This document shows, piece after piece, positions 47,056 to 60,000 of a DNA stretch of 64,000 bases. A program made the position numbers and the translations under genes. The notes below the pieces were generated by a model. It saw only the letters and a list, made by a program, of their open reading frames with translations, did not search any database and was not told the DNA's origin. The first letter of the stretch is position 1. Each line of letters starts with the position of its first letter. The stretch comes from Telopea speciosissima (Eukaryota; Streptophyta; Magnoliopsida; Proteales; Proteaceae): the NCBI RefSeq assembly GCF_018873765.1, contig NC_057923.1:58336593-58400592 (forward strand), given 5' to 3'.

Positions 47056-47293
47056 TCCAACACACCGATGTATAATCCGAAAGACATCAAATGTTGATAC
47101 ACTAAAACCTATAATACCTAACTGCATAAGGACCTGAAGACCAATCATAAGTTACTAATGAGAATCTTGTTCCTTAATCAATTGACAATATTCCATTTAA
47201 GATTCTCATATGATCCAGTTCATATACACATTATGTACACGTACTCACTTATGTCTTAGAATCAACATTCCTATGAACACATGGTGTGACAAC

Positions 47294-48028
47294 CTTAGTT
47301 AGTAAGTTCGGGAACGGCAATTGAACGGGAACGGATACGTACGGCAGTTAAACGGATTAGACGGTAATAATACTTTTCAAAAATCCGGCTTCATAAAATG
47401 CATACGGCAATAATACGGTACGCGTTTAATACGGATATAATACGGCATAGACGGCAATAATACTTTAAAAAAAACGGACATATATTCATTATATAACATG
47501 CATTCACCACCTAATAAACAAAATAATATCATGATTTTATTAACTAAAATAAACACAATAATATAATATGCTATATAACATCTCTAAGATTATCATTTAA
47601 CATACCAAAATATCAATAATCTACAAGAAATGAATGTAGATTGTCTGAAAATGACATGAGCAAGTTGAAAGACCAGAGAAACAAGAGGAGAGTACAAGAC
47701 TTAAGTGCCGCTTTGTTGAACGGAGATGGCGAGGATGATTGGAGATGGAGGGCGGCTACTTTTGCCTGCTACGGTTGGATGTTCAACGCAAATCGAAAGG
47801 GACGAAAGGGAAAGTGAAATCGTTTCCCTAAATTCTAATCTTTTGGATAATTTTTTTTTTATAAAAAAAACGTATAATACGTGTATTATTCGAGTATAAT
47901 ACGTGCTTGCTTAAAAAACGCATTTTTTTTATAAAAAAAATGGGAAAATACGGGGACGGGAGTATTATATGTTTAAAAATACGGGAACGCGTATAATACG
48001 CGTATGATACGCGACTTTACTAACTAAG
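47294..48028. mobile_element. Non-autonomous TIR element, 735 bp, with 8-bp target duplication
   Basis: The terminal inverted repeat CTTAGTTAGTAAGTTCG (left) pairs with reverse CTTAGTTAGTAAAGTCGCGT (right). Direct GTGACAAC repeats flank both ends (47286-47293 and 48029-48036); an 8-bp duplication fits the hAT superfamily, although a 9-bp reading (GTGACAACC) cannot be excluded. The subterminal regions are packed with ACGG, AATACGG and GTATAATACG words. No transposase. The segment 48040-50200 is AT-rich intergenic DNA with no gene visible. Confidence 0.7.
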
Positions 48029-50224
48029 GTGACAACCATATGAACAGAATACTTAATTTCGTTCTTAGATGTGAAGGATAACAACCTACCCATAAAATCA
48101 TACAAATTAATTAAATTTAGGCAATTCGTATGAATTCGATAGATACACTTCCAACATGAACAACTCAAATCATTCTCAAAAAAAAGGGGGGGGGGCCTTC
48201 TTTTGTTACCACAATGTCAAATCATGCAAGGTATTCCATCCTCTACAAAAACTTGAACAAGGTCTTCTTTTCTAGATATTAAAGAGGACATGGAAATGAG
48301 GAGGGGGAAGAAGAAGAGAGAAGAAGCATCTTTTATCTTTATTAATTTTTGGCAAAAAGGACAAGTTTTTTTTCCCCCCACAAATATAGACGTAGACAAA
48401 CCCTTTCCCTCACTATTGAGCTTCTTTTGTTGTTTTTTTTCTCTTTCTCATTTCATTAAGTTCCACTAATGAGTTTAAAGTGGTCTTACGCGTTAGAATT
48501 TTGATTTGACAATTTTTTGAAACATTAAGGCCAATGTGCAATTTTTCTATAAAAAAATTAATATCCACTTAATTTAACCATAATTGATGACAATGAGCTT
48601 TCACCACTTACATGATATAAAAAGACAAACACCATCGTATGTAAGCCTGAAGTCTCGATTATCTAAAATATCTTCTATTATATGAAAGTCAAATCAAAAG
48701 ATAAAACCAAATGTCCGTTTAAGACAAAACTATTACCTGATTATTCAATGACAATAGTACATGATTACATTGAGTATGAACCCTTAAAAAAAATGGAGTG
48801 TCGGAGGGGGGGGGATATCATACCATCATTTTCCACTCATCATCAACTTCCCCTCCCCTTGGGCACCATTTTTCATTTACCATGACACCATAGCCCTCCA
48901 TGCCTTTCTTCCTCGTCTTAGCTTACAAAAAAGGGTGTACCCAATGCACGAGGCTCCCGCCATTGCAGGGGGTCATAATTTACACAGCCTTGCTCGCCTT
49001 AGCTTATAAGCAATCCAAAATTGCACCATGAGAACGTTTAATAAACGAAAAAACAATCATAGACATGAATGAGATTAGTTCTACATGTTTTGTAGTATGT
49101 CAATACAAGAAATAAATAACTATAGGAATGTCAATTTCTTCGGTACAACTGTGTGAAAAAAATAACAGATAAAAAAGATTAGTTCCTTCACCATGGGAAT
49201 TGGTACTGAAGAAGAGGGTTAGTTTCAACCCCAAACAATAAGAGGTAGGAGTTTGCATGATCACATTACAAATGATGGGATTCTTCCTTGCAATTAATTC
49301 GATTTCTGATTTTTGAAACAGTGCTGAAGAAAAATTTTCACCAAAGATTTTAGTAGATTATTTGATATTTGTCAAGGAAATTAGGTGCAAGACTTTTTTT
49401 AAGAGAGAAGCAAGGAAGGAAATTTGTTTTCTACTAACTAATTGAAAGGAAAAGCCTTGACAATTGGAGAAGACTTTAATAAAGACTGTAACAACTACAC
49501 TCCTATTCCAACCAATACTTCATCAACTTTAGTTACCTAATACCAAAATTGTATGTAAGCAAATTTGACTGGATCCAAGCTAATTAATTTCGGGTGAGGG
49601 GCATAGCAATGAGGTCAAGATAATCTACCAACTTGAAAGGGTAAAAATAAAGAAGGGAAAAAGAATCTAAACCAGGCATGTGGTTCTTGTGGCCAGACAT
49701 AGGAACACGCAAAAAGACTGTTCAACCTCAGTGAAAACATTGTTTGAATATATATATTTCTTAAATGTATTTTTCAGTTTAGAATGCTCACAACTATTAA
49801 ATCTCGAGTCTAAAACTCCATTGGCTACAAGCTCCATCTGATACCTATCCCTCTTATTGTTTGATGAGCACCCCCTATTATGTCATTTGTAATTGGCTTA
49901 AGTTATCTACTGATGGCAATGGCGAGGGTGGATGCTTGAGCTGCCTTTGATAAGTTGAGGTCTTTGTTGATGGCATTGCCAAAGGTATAGACCTCGTTTT
50001 ATTTTTGCATTGTACTTTTTCCTGAAAACAGCTTCTTTAGAAACAGGGTAAAGCTGCGTACATTTAACCCTCCCCAGACCCTGCTAAACGAGGGAGCCTC
50101 CTGCCTTGGGTAAGGCCTTTACTTTTTCCTGGAACCTGGACGTTAATCCTGTACCATTTATCCTTTTAAGTTTTAATACAAAATCTTGCTGATCCTTAGT
50201 TAAAAAAAAAACCTTAGGGAAAAA

Positions 50225-50377
50225 GTTCTCTGTCCGGGAGTGTGGCCTACGCCAGCACTCCTATGAGTCTATCTCTCACCTCCCCATGTGAAAAGATACC
50301 TCTGCCCCCATGTTTTAAGGAGGAGAGAGATAGACACATGGGAGTGCTGGCGTAGGCCACACTCCCGTACAGAAAAC
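50225..50377. repeat. Long perfect-looking foldback MITE
   Basis: The left arm GTTCTCTGTCCGGGAGTGTG, continuing to ATCTCTC, is almost exactly complementary to the right arm, which ends GCCACACTCCCGTACAGAAA. The arms are about 50 bp with a loop of about 47 bp. Transcribed, it would form a hairpin of miRNA-precursor size. Confidence 0.75.
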
Positions 50378-51307
50378 TGCTTCCCAAAAACTTATTAAGA
50401 GTTTAGACGGGGAGATTAGAGAAAAGTTGCTTCAGCAAAAACATAAAAACATTTAACTTCAAGCATGCAATTCAATTGACAAAACCCTCCACGTGAATGT
50501 GAAAATTACTACAAACCAAGTTGGAACCTAAGATGTTATCTCACATGGATCTTATAAAAATGTAACTACAAAATTACAGAACTTACAACACCATCACCCA
50601 TGTATTCTCCTGTAGGCAGTAGGTGTCAATACTTGGGCCATTGTAAAGGCTTGTGGTTTCCATAGCAACACTAGTTCCAGGGAAGTTTCATAATAGTACC
50701 TAAAATAGTTCTCTACTCCTACTCATGTGCCACTCTCCTCAAATGGTACAATCGAGACTTAAAAACTTCTTAATCGTGTCAAGATAGTTTGGCTATTAGA
50801 AGTTAGAACTGTCTTCCAACCTCACCCAATTTGAACATTTAGCCATAGGAATTCACCTTACATCTCAACCATCAATCAAATGTTCTTTCATTTTACATCA
50901 AACTGATACAATGGATTCATCCATAAACTCAATACCGATGGTCCCATCAGGAGTGCATACATGTGCATGAGACTATGAGAGAGATATTTTTTCAGTTTTT
51001 ATTTGAAAAGGGTAATAAGTTTCAAATAAAAAAGCAGCTTCCCTTTCAACCCTTCCCCCCCAACTAAAGAGCAGCTTCTTAAGATATCTAAGCGTCCAAA
51101 ATTCAACATCAAGCTATGTGATTTTTGACAAAAATGAAATTGATAGCAGTTTTGACAGCCAAAATAGAACAGGTTGTAGAAGAACATCTTTTGTACGTCA
51201 AAACCATCAAACAGGTACTACATACGGTGTGTTTCTTCAAGTGAGGGGATAGGATTGAACAGAACATCACCCACCTAACAGGAGTGATCGTTCCAAGCCT
51301 TCAAGGA

Positions 51308-51391
51308 CTAGGAATGTGATTTCACAGGTTCAGCTCGAGGTCTCCAGAGTCCCAGCCGATACTTGTGTGCATATTTCAAGATTAGCTTCCT
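51308..51391 (-). CDS. IGR-motif mitochondrial ribosomal protein (mS41 family), exon 3
   Basis: Terminal exon after acceptor GGTGGTGCAG at 51392. It reads RKLILKYAHKYRLGLWRPRA and ends EPVKSHS-stop, joining in phase 0 to exon 2 (..LKKLGIPCKH|RKLIL). It completes the IGR motif that defines the mS41/Fyv4 family of small-subunit mitoribosomal proteins. Because exons 2 and 3 make one continuous conserved domain across 12 kb, the join is well supported by sequence logic. The exon is intact. Confidence 0.8.
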   Translation of the reverse strand, partial: RKLILKYAHKYRLGLWRPRAEPVKSHS

Positions 51392-51475
51392 CTGCACCAC
51401 CAAAAGAAATTTCAGATATAGTAGTTCGACAATAGGTAAAATGGTTAAAACGATTACTTCATGAAGTAGTGTCTC

Positions 51476-51830
51476 AAAATCTACGAACCAAAACTCTGTG
51501 TCACTATCAACCATATTTGGATGGAGCGTAATATCAGGAAATGGACCTCCAATTCTCGTCCTTACCAAAAGATTTGGGATTCCATCTCCTTTGAGATTAA
51601 AGCAAAGTTATCGCTTGTCCCCCCCTCTAGTTGTTTAGACTTCCCAAGGAACAGGCTCATTGTTGACTCCTGGGGCCTCTCTAATGTTTCTCTTGTTTCT
51701 TCAACCTTTCCTAGCTAAAGCTTTGGCTGTTTGTGTTTTTCTTGCCCCTAGGGGCCCTCTGTAATTCTTTTCTTCTCTTCGGTAATGATATTATTTATTC
51801 ACCTAAAAAAAAAATCTACGAACCAAAACT
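51476..51830 (+). mobile_element. 5'-truncated LINE insertion with 20-bp target duplication
   Basis: AAAATCTACGAACCAAAACT occurs at 51476-51495 and again at 51811-51830. Between them lie about 315 bp ending in an A-run. The upstream part reads WDSISFEIKAKLSLVPPSSC, like the last residues of a LINE ORF2, followed by a short 3' UTR. Long target duplication, 5' truncation and 3' A-tail are the marks of L1-type retrotransposition. Confidence 0.85.
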
Positions 51831-52599
51831 ACACTAAGTTCAGCATACTTGTTGCAAACCCTTAATTATTCTTACAGAATGCCAGCTGGCAAACTTGCTA
51901 AATCTCATGGTGTTAATACCTACCTGGGATGAGGAACCATCTCATCGCCAGCTTATCCAAGTAACAAACCCACATAGAAAAAGGGAAGGGGGGGGGAGAG
52001 AGAGAGAGAAGGAGGCAATGATATATAAATATTAGTGTCACACAAAAGGAATAACCAGGAAGTATATAAATTGATAACAAGTCAGTGTGAACTGTCAACA
52101 GCTCCCTAGGTCGACAGTACCATTTTTTTTCTCTACACCCCCTCTACTCATGACCGTGTCCACCCATCTACTGAAGGCCAGAAAAGGCTTCATGATGTCC
52201 AAGAACCTATGTTAGCCGGACACAGCAAAGCATTCAACTTGGGTGCAGCAAAGATTCTATTTCTTGCACTCTCATTGGCTTACATGAAGGGTTTGAAACA
52301 GGTACAGCTCATTATCTGAAGTGTCCAGGTAACATAGCTAAGAACCACATTGGACATATTAGTTTGGGTAAATTACATGAAACCCCTTGAAAATCGAATG
52401 ATACTCAACTCACCTTCTGGTTTTTGAAAATACTCACCCATCCCCCTCTAGATTAATGGTGTTAACTTAAAACAATCCAAAAACTGAAAAGACAATTTTA
52501 ACCCCAACCAAAATAAGATAAACAATGACAATTGAGGTACCCAACGTTTGTAGAAAATGCACTTTAGATATCCAAACCCTTTGAAGGCCACCGTCGACG

Positions 52600-52797
52600 G
52601 AGAACCTTCCAGTATCACTGCCGCCACCTACAAGAATCTCTGCTGGTGAGATCTTGCACCTGAGCCCTGAACTCAGAGGCAGTGGTCTTTATCTTTATAG
52701 GGTTTGAGATGTACACAACCTTGATGAGTTTTGATTTGTTCTTTGGTTTGGCCCTTTTGCAGCTCTTGCTGCTTTGATGAACACTGAGCATATCCAT
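52600..52797 (-). pseudogene. VQ-motif (sigma factor-binding-like) protein fragment
   Basis: The minus frame reads MDMLSVHQSSKSCKRAKPKN, then KLIKVVYISNPIKIKTTASE and FRAQVQDLTSRDS. The FRxxVQxLT core is the plant VQ motif, and the preceding KVVYIS..KIKT region is specific to the SIB1/SIB2 group, which bind plastid sigma factor SIG1 and WRKY33. It stops after 60 codons, shortly past the motif; full proteins are about 130-150 residues. It lies between the MULE TIR at 52367 and that at 52873, so it is probably transduplicated. A solo truncated gene is possible. Confidence 0.7.
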
Positions 52798-54127
52798 TTC
52801 TGGGTTCCAGAGAAGCAGGAAGAGAACTGATTAGTTTTAAACTAATAGAACCCAGTTTTGCAAAATTTAAATGGTTAAATTATACGACACCCCCTAAAAA
52901 TTGAACGATACTCAACTCACCCCCTGTTTTTTGAAAATATTCACCTGTCCCCTGTATTAGAGTACTACATTACAACTTAATCCCCACCATTAGTTTTATG
53001 GGGTTAACTTATGAAGTCAACAAGTTAAATATATTTAAATCCCTAAACTACCCTTGACCAGTGTAGAGTTACTTTTTACCCTTAGATCTAAAAACCCCAA
53101 AATTGATCATCTTCCTCAAACCACTCTCTTCCTCACATGACCTGCAATCCCTTGCCCCTCGCCCCTCCCCCCTCGTCCTGTTCTTCTTCGTCTCTGGCCG
53201 GCGAGTGAGCGACTCTCCATCAAGTCCAAAGATTCAATACCCCCTTGCTCAATTCCTCTTCTCCATTTCATCTTCCTGAATCACGATCGATTCAGGAAAA
53301 AATAGGTCATCATCAACTACTTTTTAACAATACCCAAGGGAAAAAAAAAAAAAACTTTTCTGGCGCTGCAGCTTAGACATAAAAGGTGCTTTCTAAACCA
53401 GAAATTCAGTCTTACAAGGTTGCCAGAGTTGTAACTTCAACCAATAAATTTCTGTTAAATTGAAACCAGGGAATTGCAGGAGAGATTGAGGGAGTGACAG
53501 AGAAGACAAATACAGAAAGTGTGCTTCCACTGCTTTGTTTGAACAATTTTTCTGTTTTAGGGTTTTTGGTACAAAGTGATGTGAAGGTAACAAATAGTAA
53601 AACTTCTATGGATGGAAGCAGATAAGCAAAAACGAACAACATAAGCCACTCTACGATTTCAAGCCAACGTAACAAAGGGTAAAGGATCTTCTACTCAATG
53701 TCGTATCGGAGATAAATCAAATGTGAATGAAACAACCACTGAAAGAACAATTTAAATTGACGAAGGATGATAAATTGACGAAAGAGGAAGGAACAATTTA
53801 AATTAGGAAAAGTACATGACACCCCCTGAAAATCGAAAGATACTCAACTCACCCCTTGATTTTTGAAAATACTCAACCATCCCCCTCTACGGTAACGGTG
53901 TTAAATTAAATCAAACCAAAAAGTGAAATGACATATTTACCCTTTAGATTTAAACAAATAGAACAAATTAAATCAATTTTATTTTTGGGTGCTTTCTTCT
54001 CCTCTTCCATCTCTAACCATTCCTCTCTCTTCCATCTTCTTCTTCCACCCATCCCTCTGCTACCCTGAAGTCCGTGCCGCCGCCGCCCTCTGCACCGTCG
54101 GAGGTCATTCTGGAATGTATGTCGCAG

Positions 54128-54340
54128 CTTCGATCGGCTTTGGGTTCTGCTCATACTGCTCCTTCAGTTGGCCATTATTGTTGCTTGGGAGGGCAAAAGT
54201 ACCGCATGGGGTGTGTTGAGCTACCGTGATGTGCGGGTAAGGGTACTCACCTTGTTCATCACCTGGGCTGGTCTTCGATTTCTTCAGTCGCTGCTTAATG
54301 CTGGTACACTGTACAGTCGTTGTCTCGTTCCCACTTTTTT
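54128..54340 (+). pseudogene. Captured callose synthase (GSL, CalS11/12-like) fragment
   Basis: Plus-strand reading gives SFDRLWVLLILLLQLAIIVA, then WEGKSTAWGVLSYRDVRVRV and LTLFITWAGLRFLQSLLNAG, a membrane-spanning part of the first transmembrane block of 1,3-beta-glucan synthases (about 1,750-1,950 residues in full). A one-base insertion after TACAGT shifts the frame at the conserved AGTQYS-type motif, and homology ends. About 65-70 codons remain, with no catalytic region. It lies inside the 2.2-kb MULE (52873-55092), hence a Pack-MULE capture. Confidence 0.75.
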
Positions 54341-56404
54341 AAGTTTTATCAGCATCCTGCCGACACCACTCCTAGAGTCAAAACAAAACAAGCCCTCCCC
54401 GCATCTCTCCACTGTCCTCTCTTCCATTCCTAATTTTTCTCATCTACCAAATATAATTATATATGAAAAGCTTTCAATAACCGAAGGTAATCAAATCCAA
54501 TAAAATAAAAGCTGGAGTCAGAGGTTTAAAACAGAACAAAAACTAACAGTGGGTTCGGAGAAGAGTGAGGAGTCAATCTTTAGTTTTAGAAAAGAAAAAA
54601 ATCTCCTCAGATTTTTATTGTAGCAGGAGTCGATACTGTTCACAAGTATATTCAGTCTTCAGACCAAAGCTTTTTTAAGGACCAAGTTTGCTTTTATTGC
54701 GGCTGGATGCACTATAAGGGCAGTTTAAGAAGAAGGTTGAAGATGAAAGTTGAAGAAGGAGGTGAAATTTTCGTTCAACCGAGATTTAAACCCAAGACTT
54801 CCTCTCCGATGCATGGCTCGACTGGACTGGTGGAGATTGAATTGCAGGTCATGTGAGGAAGAGAGTGGTGTGAGGAAGATGATTGATTTTGGGGTTTTTA
54901 GATTCAAGGGTAAAATAGTAACTCTACACTGGTCAAGGGTAGTTGCTGACTTCATAAGTTAACCGCATAAAACTAACGGTAGGGACTATATTGTAATATA
55001 GGGCTCTCATATAGGGGGATGGATGAGTATTTTCAAAAACAGGGGGTGAGTTGAATATCGTTCGATTTTCAGGGGTATTGTGTAATTTATCCAAAATAAT
55101 AAATTGACCGAAAAGGAGCCACCTTTTTGTGTAATATCTATGAGATTATTGACATCATCGGGGGACTAATGTAAGCCAGCTATTTCCACCTAGCAGATAG
55201 ATACTTCAGGTAGATAACATGGCCACCAAAAAAATTCTAAAACCTAAGGACAACCTACCAGAAGCAACAACTTTCCATATTGTACTGCTTGGTAAAACAG
55301 AGGTACCCATAGTAATAGAAGTAGAGCCTAACATCAGTGACAATGTTTTAAGTTTTAGTGGGAAATACTTATAGTGATAAAAGTATAAAACCAGCTCATT
55401 AGCCCCCAAAACTTTTTCCTTTTGTGAACTTTGGAATTTAAGCTTGTTTCAGAGGTAAACCTCAAATGGGAAACTACAAGCTTCCCAATATGGTACCCAT
55501 AGCCTATCCCAGATGTAAATTTGACAACCATCCATTACCAAGTTAGGAGAATGCAATACAATCACATAGCATCCATTTCTGGCTTTTCATTCCTATGTGC
55601 AAACTTTTTCCTTTTTTTTATTGCACAACCATTTGAACCATCCAGTATTATAGTGACTTCACATGCTTTCCACAAAAACGTAAAAGGCACAGAAATTAGA
55701 AGAAAAGATAATAAAGGTGCAAATTTTCTTTGGCAGACATAGTAATTTGATAATATCCTTACATAGTAATTCAACAAGCTACTCATCAATGTGGGTGAAA
55801 ACAACTAGATAAAGTACACTTTAAAAGGTAGAAACAGAAGTTAATGTTAGCAACCAAGATAACTGGAATACATGCTTGTTTCCTCTTTTACAATTGAAAA
55901 TTCATCCCAGAACATATAAGGTAGAGCAGAAAATGGAGATATTATTTGTTTTTCGTAACTGTCCCCACCCCCACCCCCCCGGCTTAATTCATCTTCACTA
56001 GCTTTCTCCATCAAGAGCCAGATTTACACTTTACTTACAATGACATTATGCTTACTCTACAGGCCACTTATATTATTGCATACCAATGGCCTTACATTTT
56101 TTTACCCATCTCCTCCCTTCCCCCCCCCCCCCCAACCCCAAAACAAATAAATAAATAAATAATGGAGTTATATCTTTGATAATACAGTATTTTTTTTACT
56201 TCATATTCTATACATATACTTTTACAAGAAGCACAGAATTGGGGTCTATTTTTCCTTCATTTCATAACTGTAGTCAAATTTATAAATGGCATTATGATTT
56301 GAAAGTTCAACTTCTATAAGGATAAACTTTAAAATACCAAATCTGATAATAACAAGTGCACTCTTAGTCTTAGCTATGCTATTTTCCTTCATTTCATTTG
56401 ATAA

Positions 56405-56614
56405 TGTTAGAAGTAAGGGGGAGTCGTGAATAGGCTAGCGTCAGCCCCTATTCACGATTCCCCTATTGGGGGTATTTTTGTCTATTGGGGTTATTTGTTT
56501 TAACCTATTTAATAATATGTTTTGGGGGCAGATAGCCTCACGACTGCAGCCCCTATTCTGCAGATTCTCTTCTTCTTTCTTCTCCTTTCTTCTTCTTCTT
56601 TCACTTTTATAACA
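56405..56614 (+). repeat. 5' LTR of the copia element
   Basis: 210 bp, TG..CA. Contains a short palindrome-like pair (GTGAATAGG..CCTATTCACG) and a CT-rich end (TTCTTCTTTCTTCTCC). A few substitutions separate it from the 3' LTR. Confidence 0.95.
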
Positions 56615-56626
56615 TGGTATCAGAGC
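56615..56626 (+). promoter_or_regulatory. Primer-binding site, initiator Met-tRNA
   Basis: TGGTATCAGAGC directly follows the 5' LTR, a perfect match to the plant consensus. Confidence 0.95.
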
Positions 56627-57073
56627 TAGGACTGTAGAGGTCGATTATTCATCCTCAATCCTCTCTCTGTTCCTGCGGTTTAATTTGTCTAAGCTTGCGG
56701 ATTTGAAGAATCAAGGTTTTGGAACTTCTCGTGGTCTCATCTTGAAGGGGATGCAGCACCCTTTGCTGCAGTTTTATGGTTTTATTTGAGACTAGTTCAT
56801 GACTATATAAAGAACTAGGTCTCGGTGGTTTATGTTTTGGATTTGGATTGAGTTGGATTGAGTTATTGGCTGGCATGTGTTGCTTGTGATTGATTGGAGG
56901 TCGTAGAAGGCTGTATCACCTTGCTGCCCTACAGTTTCAGAACTGTTTGTATTTACAGAGGTGTTTGGAAGTGGGTGCTGTCCATTAATTTGCAAGTTCA
57001 GAAGTGGTTGCTGTCCATTAATTTCACTCTGTCCGTGACTTCTCTGTGAAGATTTATTTTGGTTTAGTTCAGC

Positions 57074-60000
57074 ATGGGTGATGCAAAGACTACTATGACA
57101 GAATTGTTCTCCTCTTCTCATCGCATTACCGAAAGGAAATTTGAAGGGATTTCTAATTTTCAGCAATGGAAGAAGGTGGTTCAATTGGCCTTGACAGGGC
57201 GTGATCAACAGGATCATCTCACCAAGCCAAAGCCTGAAGGAGACACGACATGGGATACGGTGGATGCAAGAATATTGAGTCAGATGTTGAACTCAATGGA
57301 TAATCAGATTGCAGACCTGGTTACTCACATTGACACAGTAAAGGACTTATGGAACTATTTGAATGTCCTCTATTCTGGGAAGGACAACTTGTCTCGGATT
57401 TATGACCTATCCCAAGCTTTTTATAAGGTGGATCAGAAGACTCTGCCTGTAACCCAATATTTTGCTGAATTCAAGCAACTATATGAGGAGCTGAATTCCA
57501 TTCTTCCTATCACGTCTGATGTGAAAGAGATGCAGCAACAGCGACAGCAGCTGGCTGTTATGGTATTTTTGGGTGGACTTCGAAAAGAATTTGAGCCAGT
57601 ACGGTCTCAAATCCTCGGTGGGGATAGAGTCACCACACTCTCAGAAGCTTTTTCAAGACTTTTACGGGTTTCTCGTGAGAACAGCCAAGATTCCTCTCAT
57701 GGTAATGAGAATTTTGCCCTTGCAGCCTTCCCCAACCGAGGGTCCAGTGGTGGGACAGGTACAGGCAGCAGTGGTGGTAGCTGTGGTCGTGGGTCAGGGA
57801 ACAGTAAAGCACCCACATCCGGTACTTCAGAGACTTCAGGACAGGTGCGCACTTGTCATCATTGTGGCAGAGCTGGTTACATTCAGCGCTTTTGTTGGAA
57901 GCTTCATGGTAAACCACCTCAGTTTGCAAATTCAACCAGCAGTGATCCGGTGGTTACTCCTCCTTCTAAGCCTGAGGGTAAAACAGTAACTATGTCTGAT
58001 GAAGACTATGAGCGGTTTACACAATTTCAGAATTCTCAGTCATCTCAGTTCTCCACTGCTACCCTAGTTCAGCCAGGTAATGCTATTGCATGCCTATCAT
58101 CTACTTCTCGTCCCTGGATCATTGATTCAGGTGCTTCAGACCATATGACTGGAGCATCAGGTATTTTTTCTTCATTTCGTGAATCTTCTTCTGATGTTGT
58201 GTTAGCCAATGGGTCTCTTGCTAAAGTTTGGGGTACAGGCAATGTGCATGTTACCCCTTCTTTGTCGTTGTCTTCCGTTTCTTACTTACCCAAATTTCCT
58301 TTCAATTTATTATCTGTTCAAAAATTTACCAAAGCTAACAATTGTTCGGTTACCTTTTTTCATGATTATTGTGAGTTTCAGGATCTCCAGTCGAGGAAGA
58401 CAATTGGTAGAGGTCGCATATCTGGGGAACTGTATCTTCTTGATGACGCATTTACTGTGGCATGTTCGAGTGTGGCACTTTCTCATCACATTCACTGTCG
58501 TTTGGGTCATCCTTCATTACAGAGTTTGAAGATTTTAGATAGTCGGTTTCAGTCCTTATCTAGTTTGCAGTGTGAGTCTTGTCAGTTTGGGAAACTTCAC
58601 CGTGTAAGTTATCCCCCTCGAGTCAGAACAGGGCTGTCCAACCCTTTTCTTTAGTTCATTCGGATGTGTGGGGTCCGTGTCCTGTTTCGTCTGTGTTGGG
58701 TTTTCGTTACTTTGTCACCTTTGTAGATGACTTTTCCAGAGTTACCTGGATTTATTTAATGAAGGATCGTTCGGAATTATATTCCATTTTCTGTACTTTT
58801 GTGCTTGAAATTCATAATCAATTTACTACTTCTTTGAAAGTTCTTCGCAGTGACAATGCAAAAGAATATTTTTCTGCTCCCTTTAATGAGTTTATGGTTC
58901 AACATGGGATCATTCATCAGTCCTCTTGTGCAGATACACCTCAACAAAATGGTGTCGCTGAGAGGAAGAACAGACATTTGATGGAAGTTACTCGATCTCT
59001 TTTATTTGAGATGAAAGTGGCTAAAGTTTTTTGGGCTGATGCTATTTTAACTGCGTGTTATCTTATTAACCGCATGCCTTCTTCTGTTTTGGGTGGTGGC
59101 ATTCCATATTCTTTGTTGTTCCCTTCCCATCCGTTGTTTGTCTTACCGCCACGTGTTTTTGGGTGTATTTGTTTCATTCGGGACCATCGTCCTAGTCGCT
59201 CGAAGTTGGATCCTAGAGCTCTTAAATGTCTTTTTGTGGGGTATTCTAAAACCCAAAAGGGTTACCGGTGTTATTCTTTTGATTTGCGAAAATACTTTGT
59301 TACCACTGATGTCTCTTTTTTTGAGTCTACTCCATTTGTTGCATCCTCGCTGCCTACTTCGGAGATGGACGATGATCTCCCTCTTTATGTTGTCGATACT
59401 TCTTCTCCTGTGCAGGATCCTTTGCCTCCGGTGCCACCTCCTACCAAACCACTGGATGTTTTTCGTCGTCGCCCACCTAATGCACCGACACATCGCAGTA
59501 CACCTATGGAGAGATACAGTACCCAGGCAGCACCATCTACCACGTTGTCCTCGCCTTCAGATCCTACTTCAAGTAATTCCTCTGTTACTGTACCTCCTAT
59601 TTCTGACCTTGATGTTCCTATTGCTACCCGTAAGGGGGTTCGCAGTTGTACCCAACACCCTATTGATCGTTTTGTGTCCTATGCTCGTTTGTCCTCTTCT
59701 TTTGTTGCTTGTTTATCTACTATTCACAGTTATCCTATTCCTAAGTCGGTGGTAGAGGCCGTGACTCACCCTCGGTGGAGGGCTGCCATGACTGAGGAGT
59801 TATCTGCTCTGAAGGACAATCAGACATGGGAGCTTGTTTCTTTACCCTCTAGTAAGTCTGCTATCGGTTGTCGTTGGATCTTTGTGGTGAAGGTTAATCC
59901 TGATGGGTCTGTGGCTTGGTTGAAGGCCCGCCTTGTTGCTAAGGGCTATGCCCAGGTGTATGGTGTGGACTATCTGGATACTTTCTCTCCGGTTACAAAA

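Larger units (their letters stand above)
52367..55092. mobile_element. Cluster of Mutator-like elements with long TIRs
   Basis: A TIR sequence (GGNNAAATTA, then CACCCCCTGAAAATCGA, then ATACTCAACTCACCCC, then TTTTTGAAAATACTCA) occurs in plus orientation at 52367, 52873 and 53803 and inverted at 55092-54830. The 52873 and 55092 copies stay similar for about 280 bp (both reach CTACCCTTGACCAGTGTAGA and CTCTTCCTCACATGACCTGC), defining a 2.2-kb element. The 52367 and 53803 copies resemble each other more, implying an older element split by nesting. No transposase. It carries fragments of at least two host genes. Confidence 0.7.

Noticed and set aside
59093-59755. Plus-strand 220-codon Leu-rich frame
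   Set aside because: Out-of-frame shadow of the copia integrase/RT region, with its composition caused by T-rich codons.
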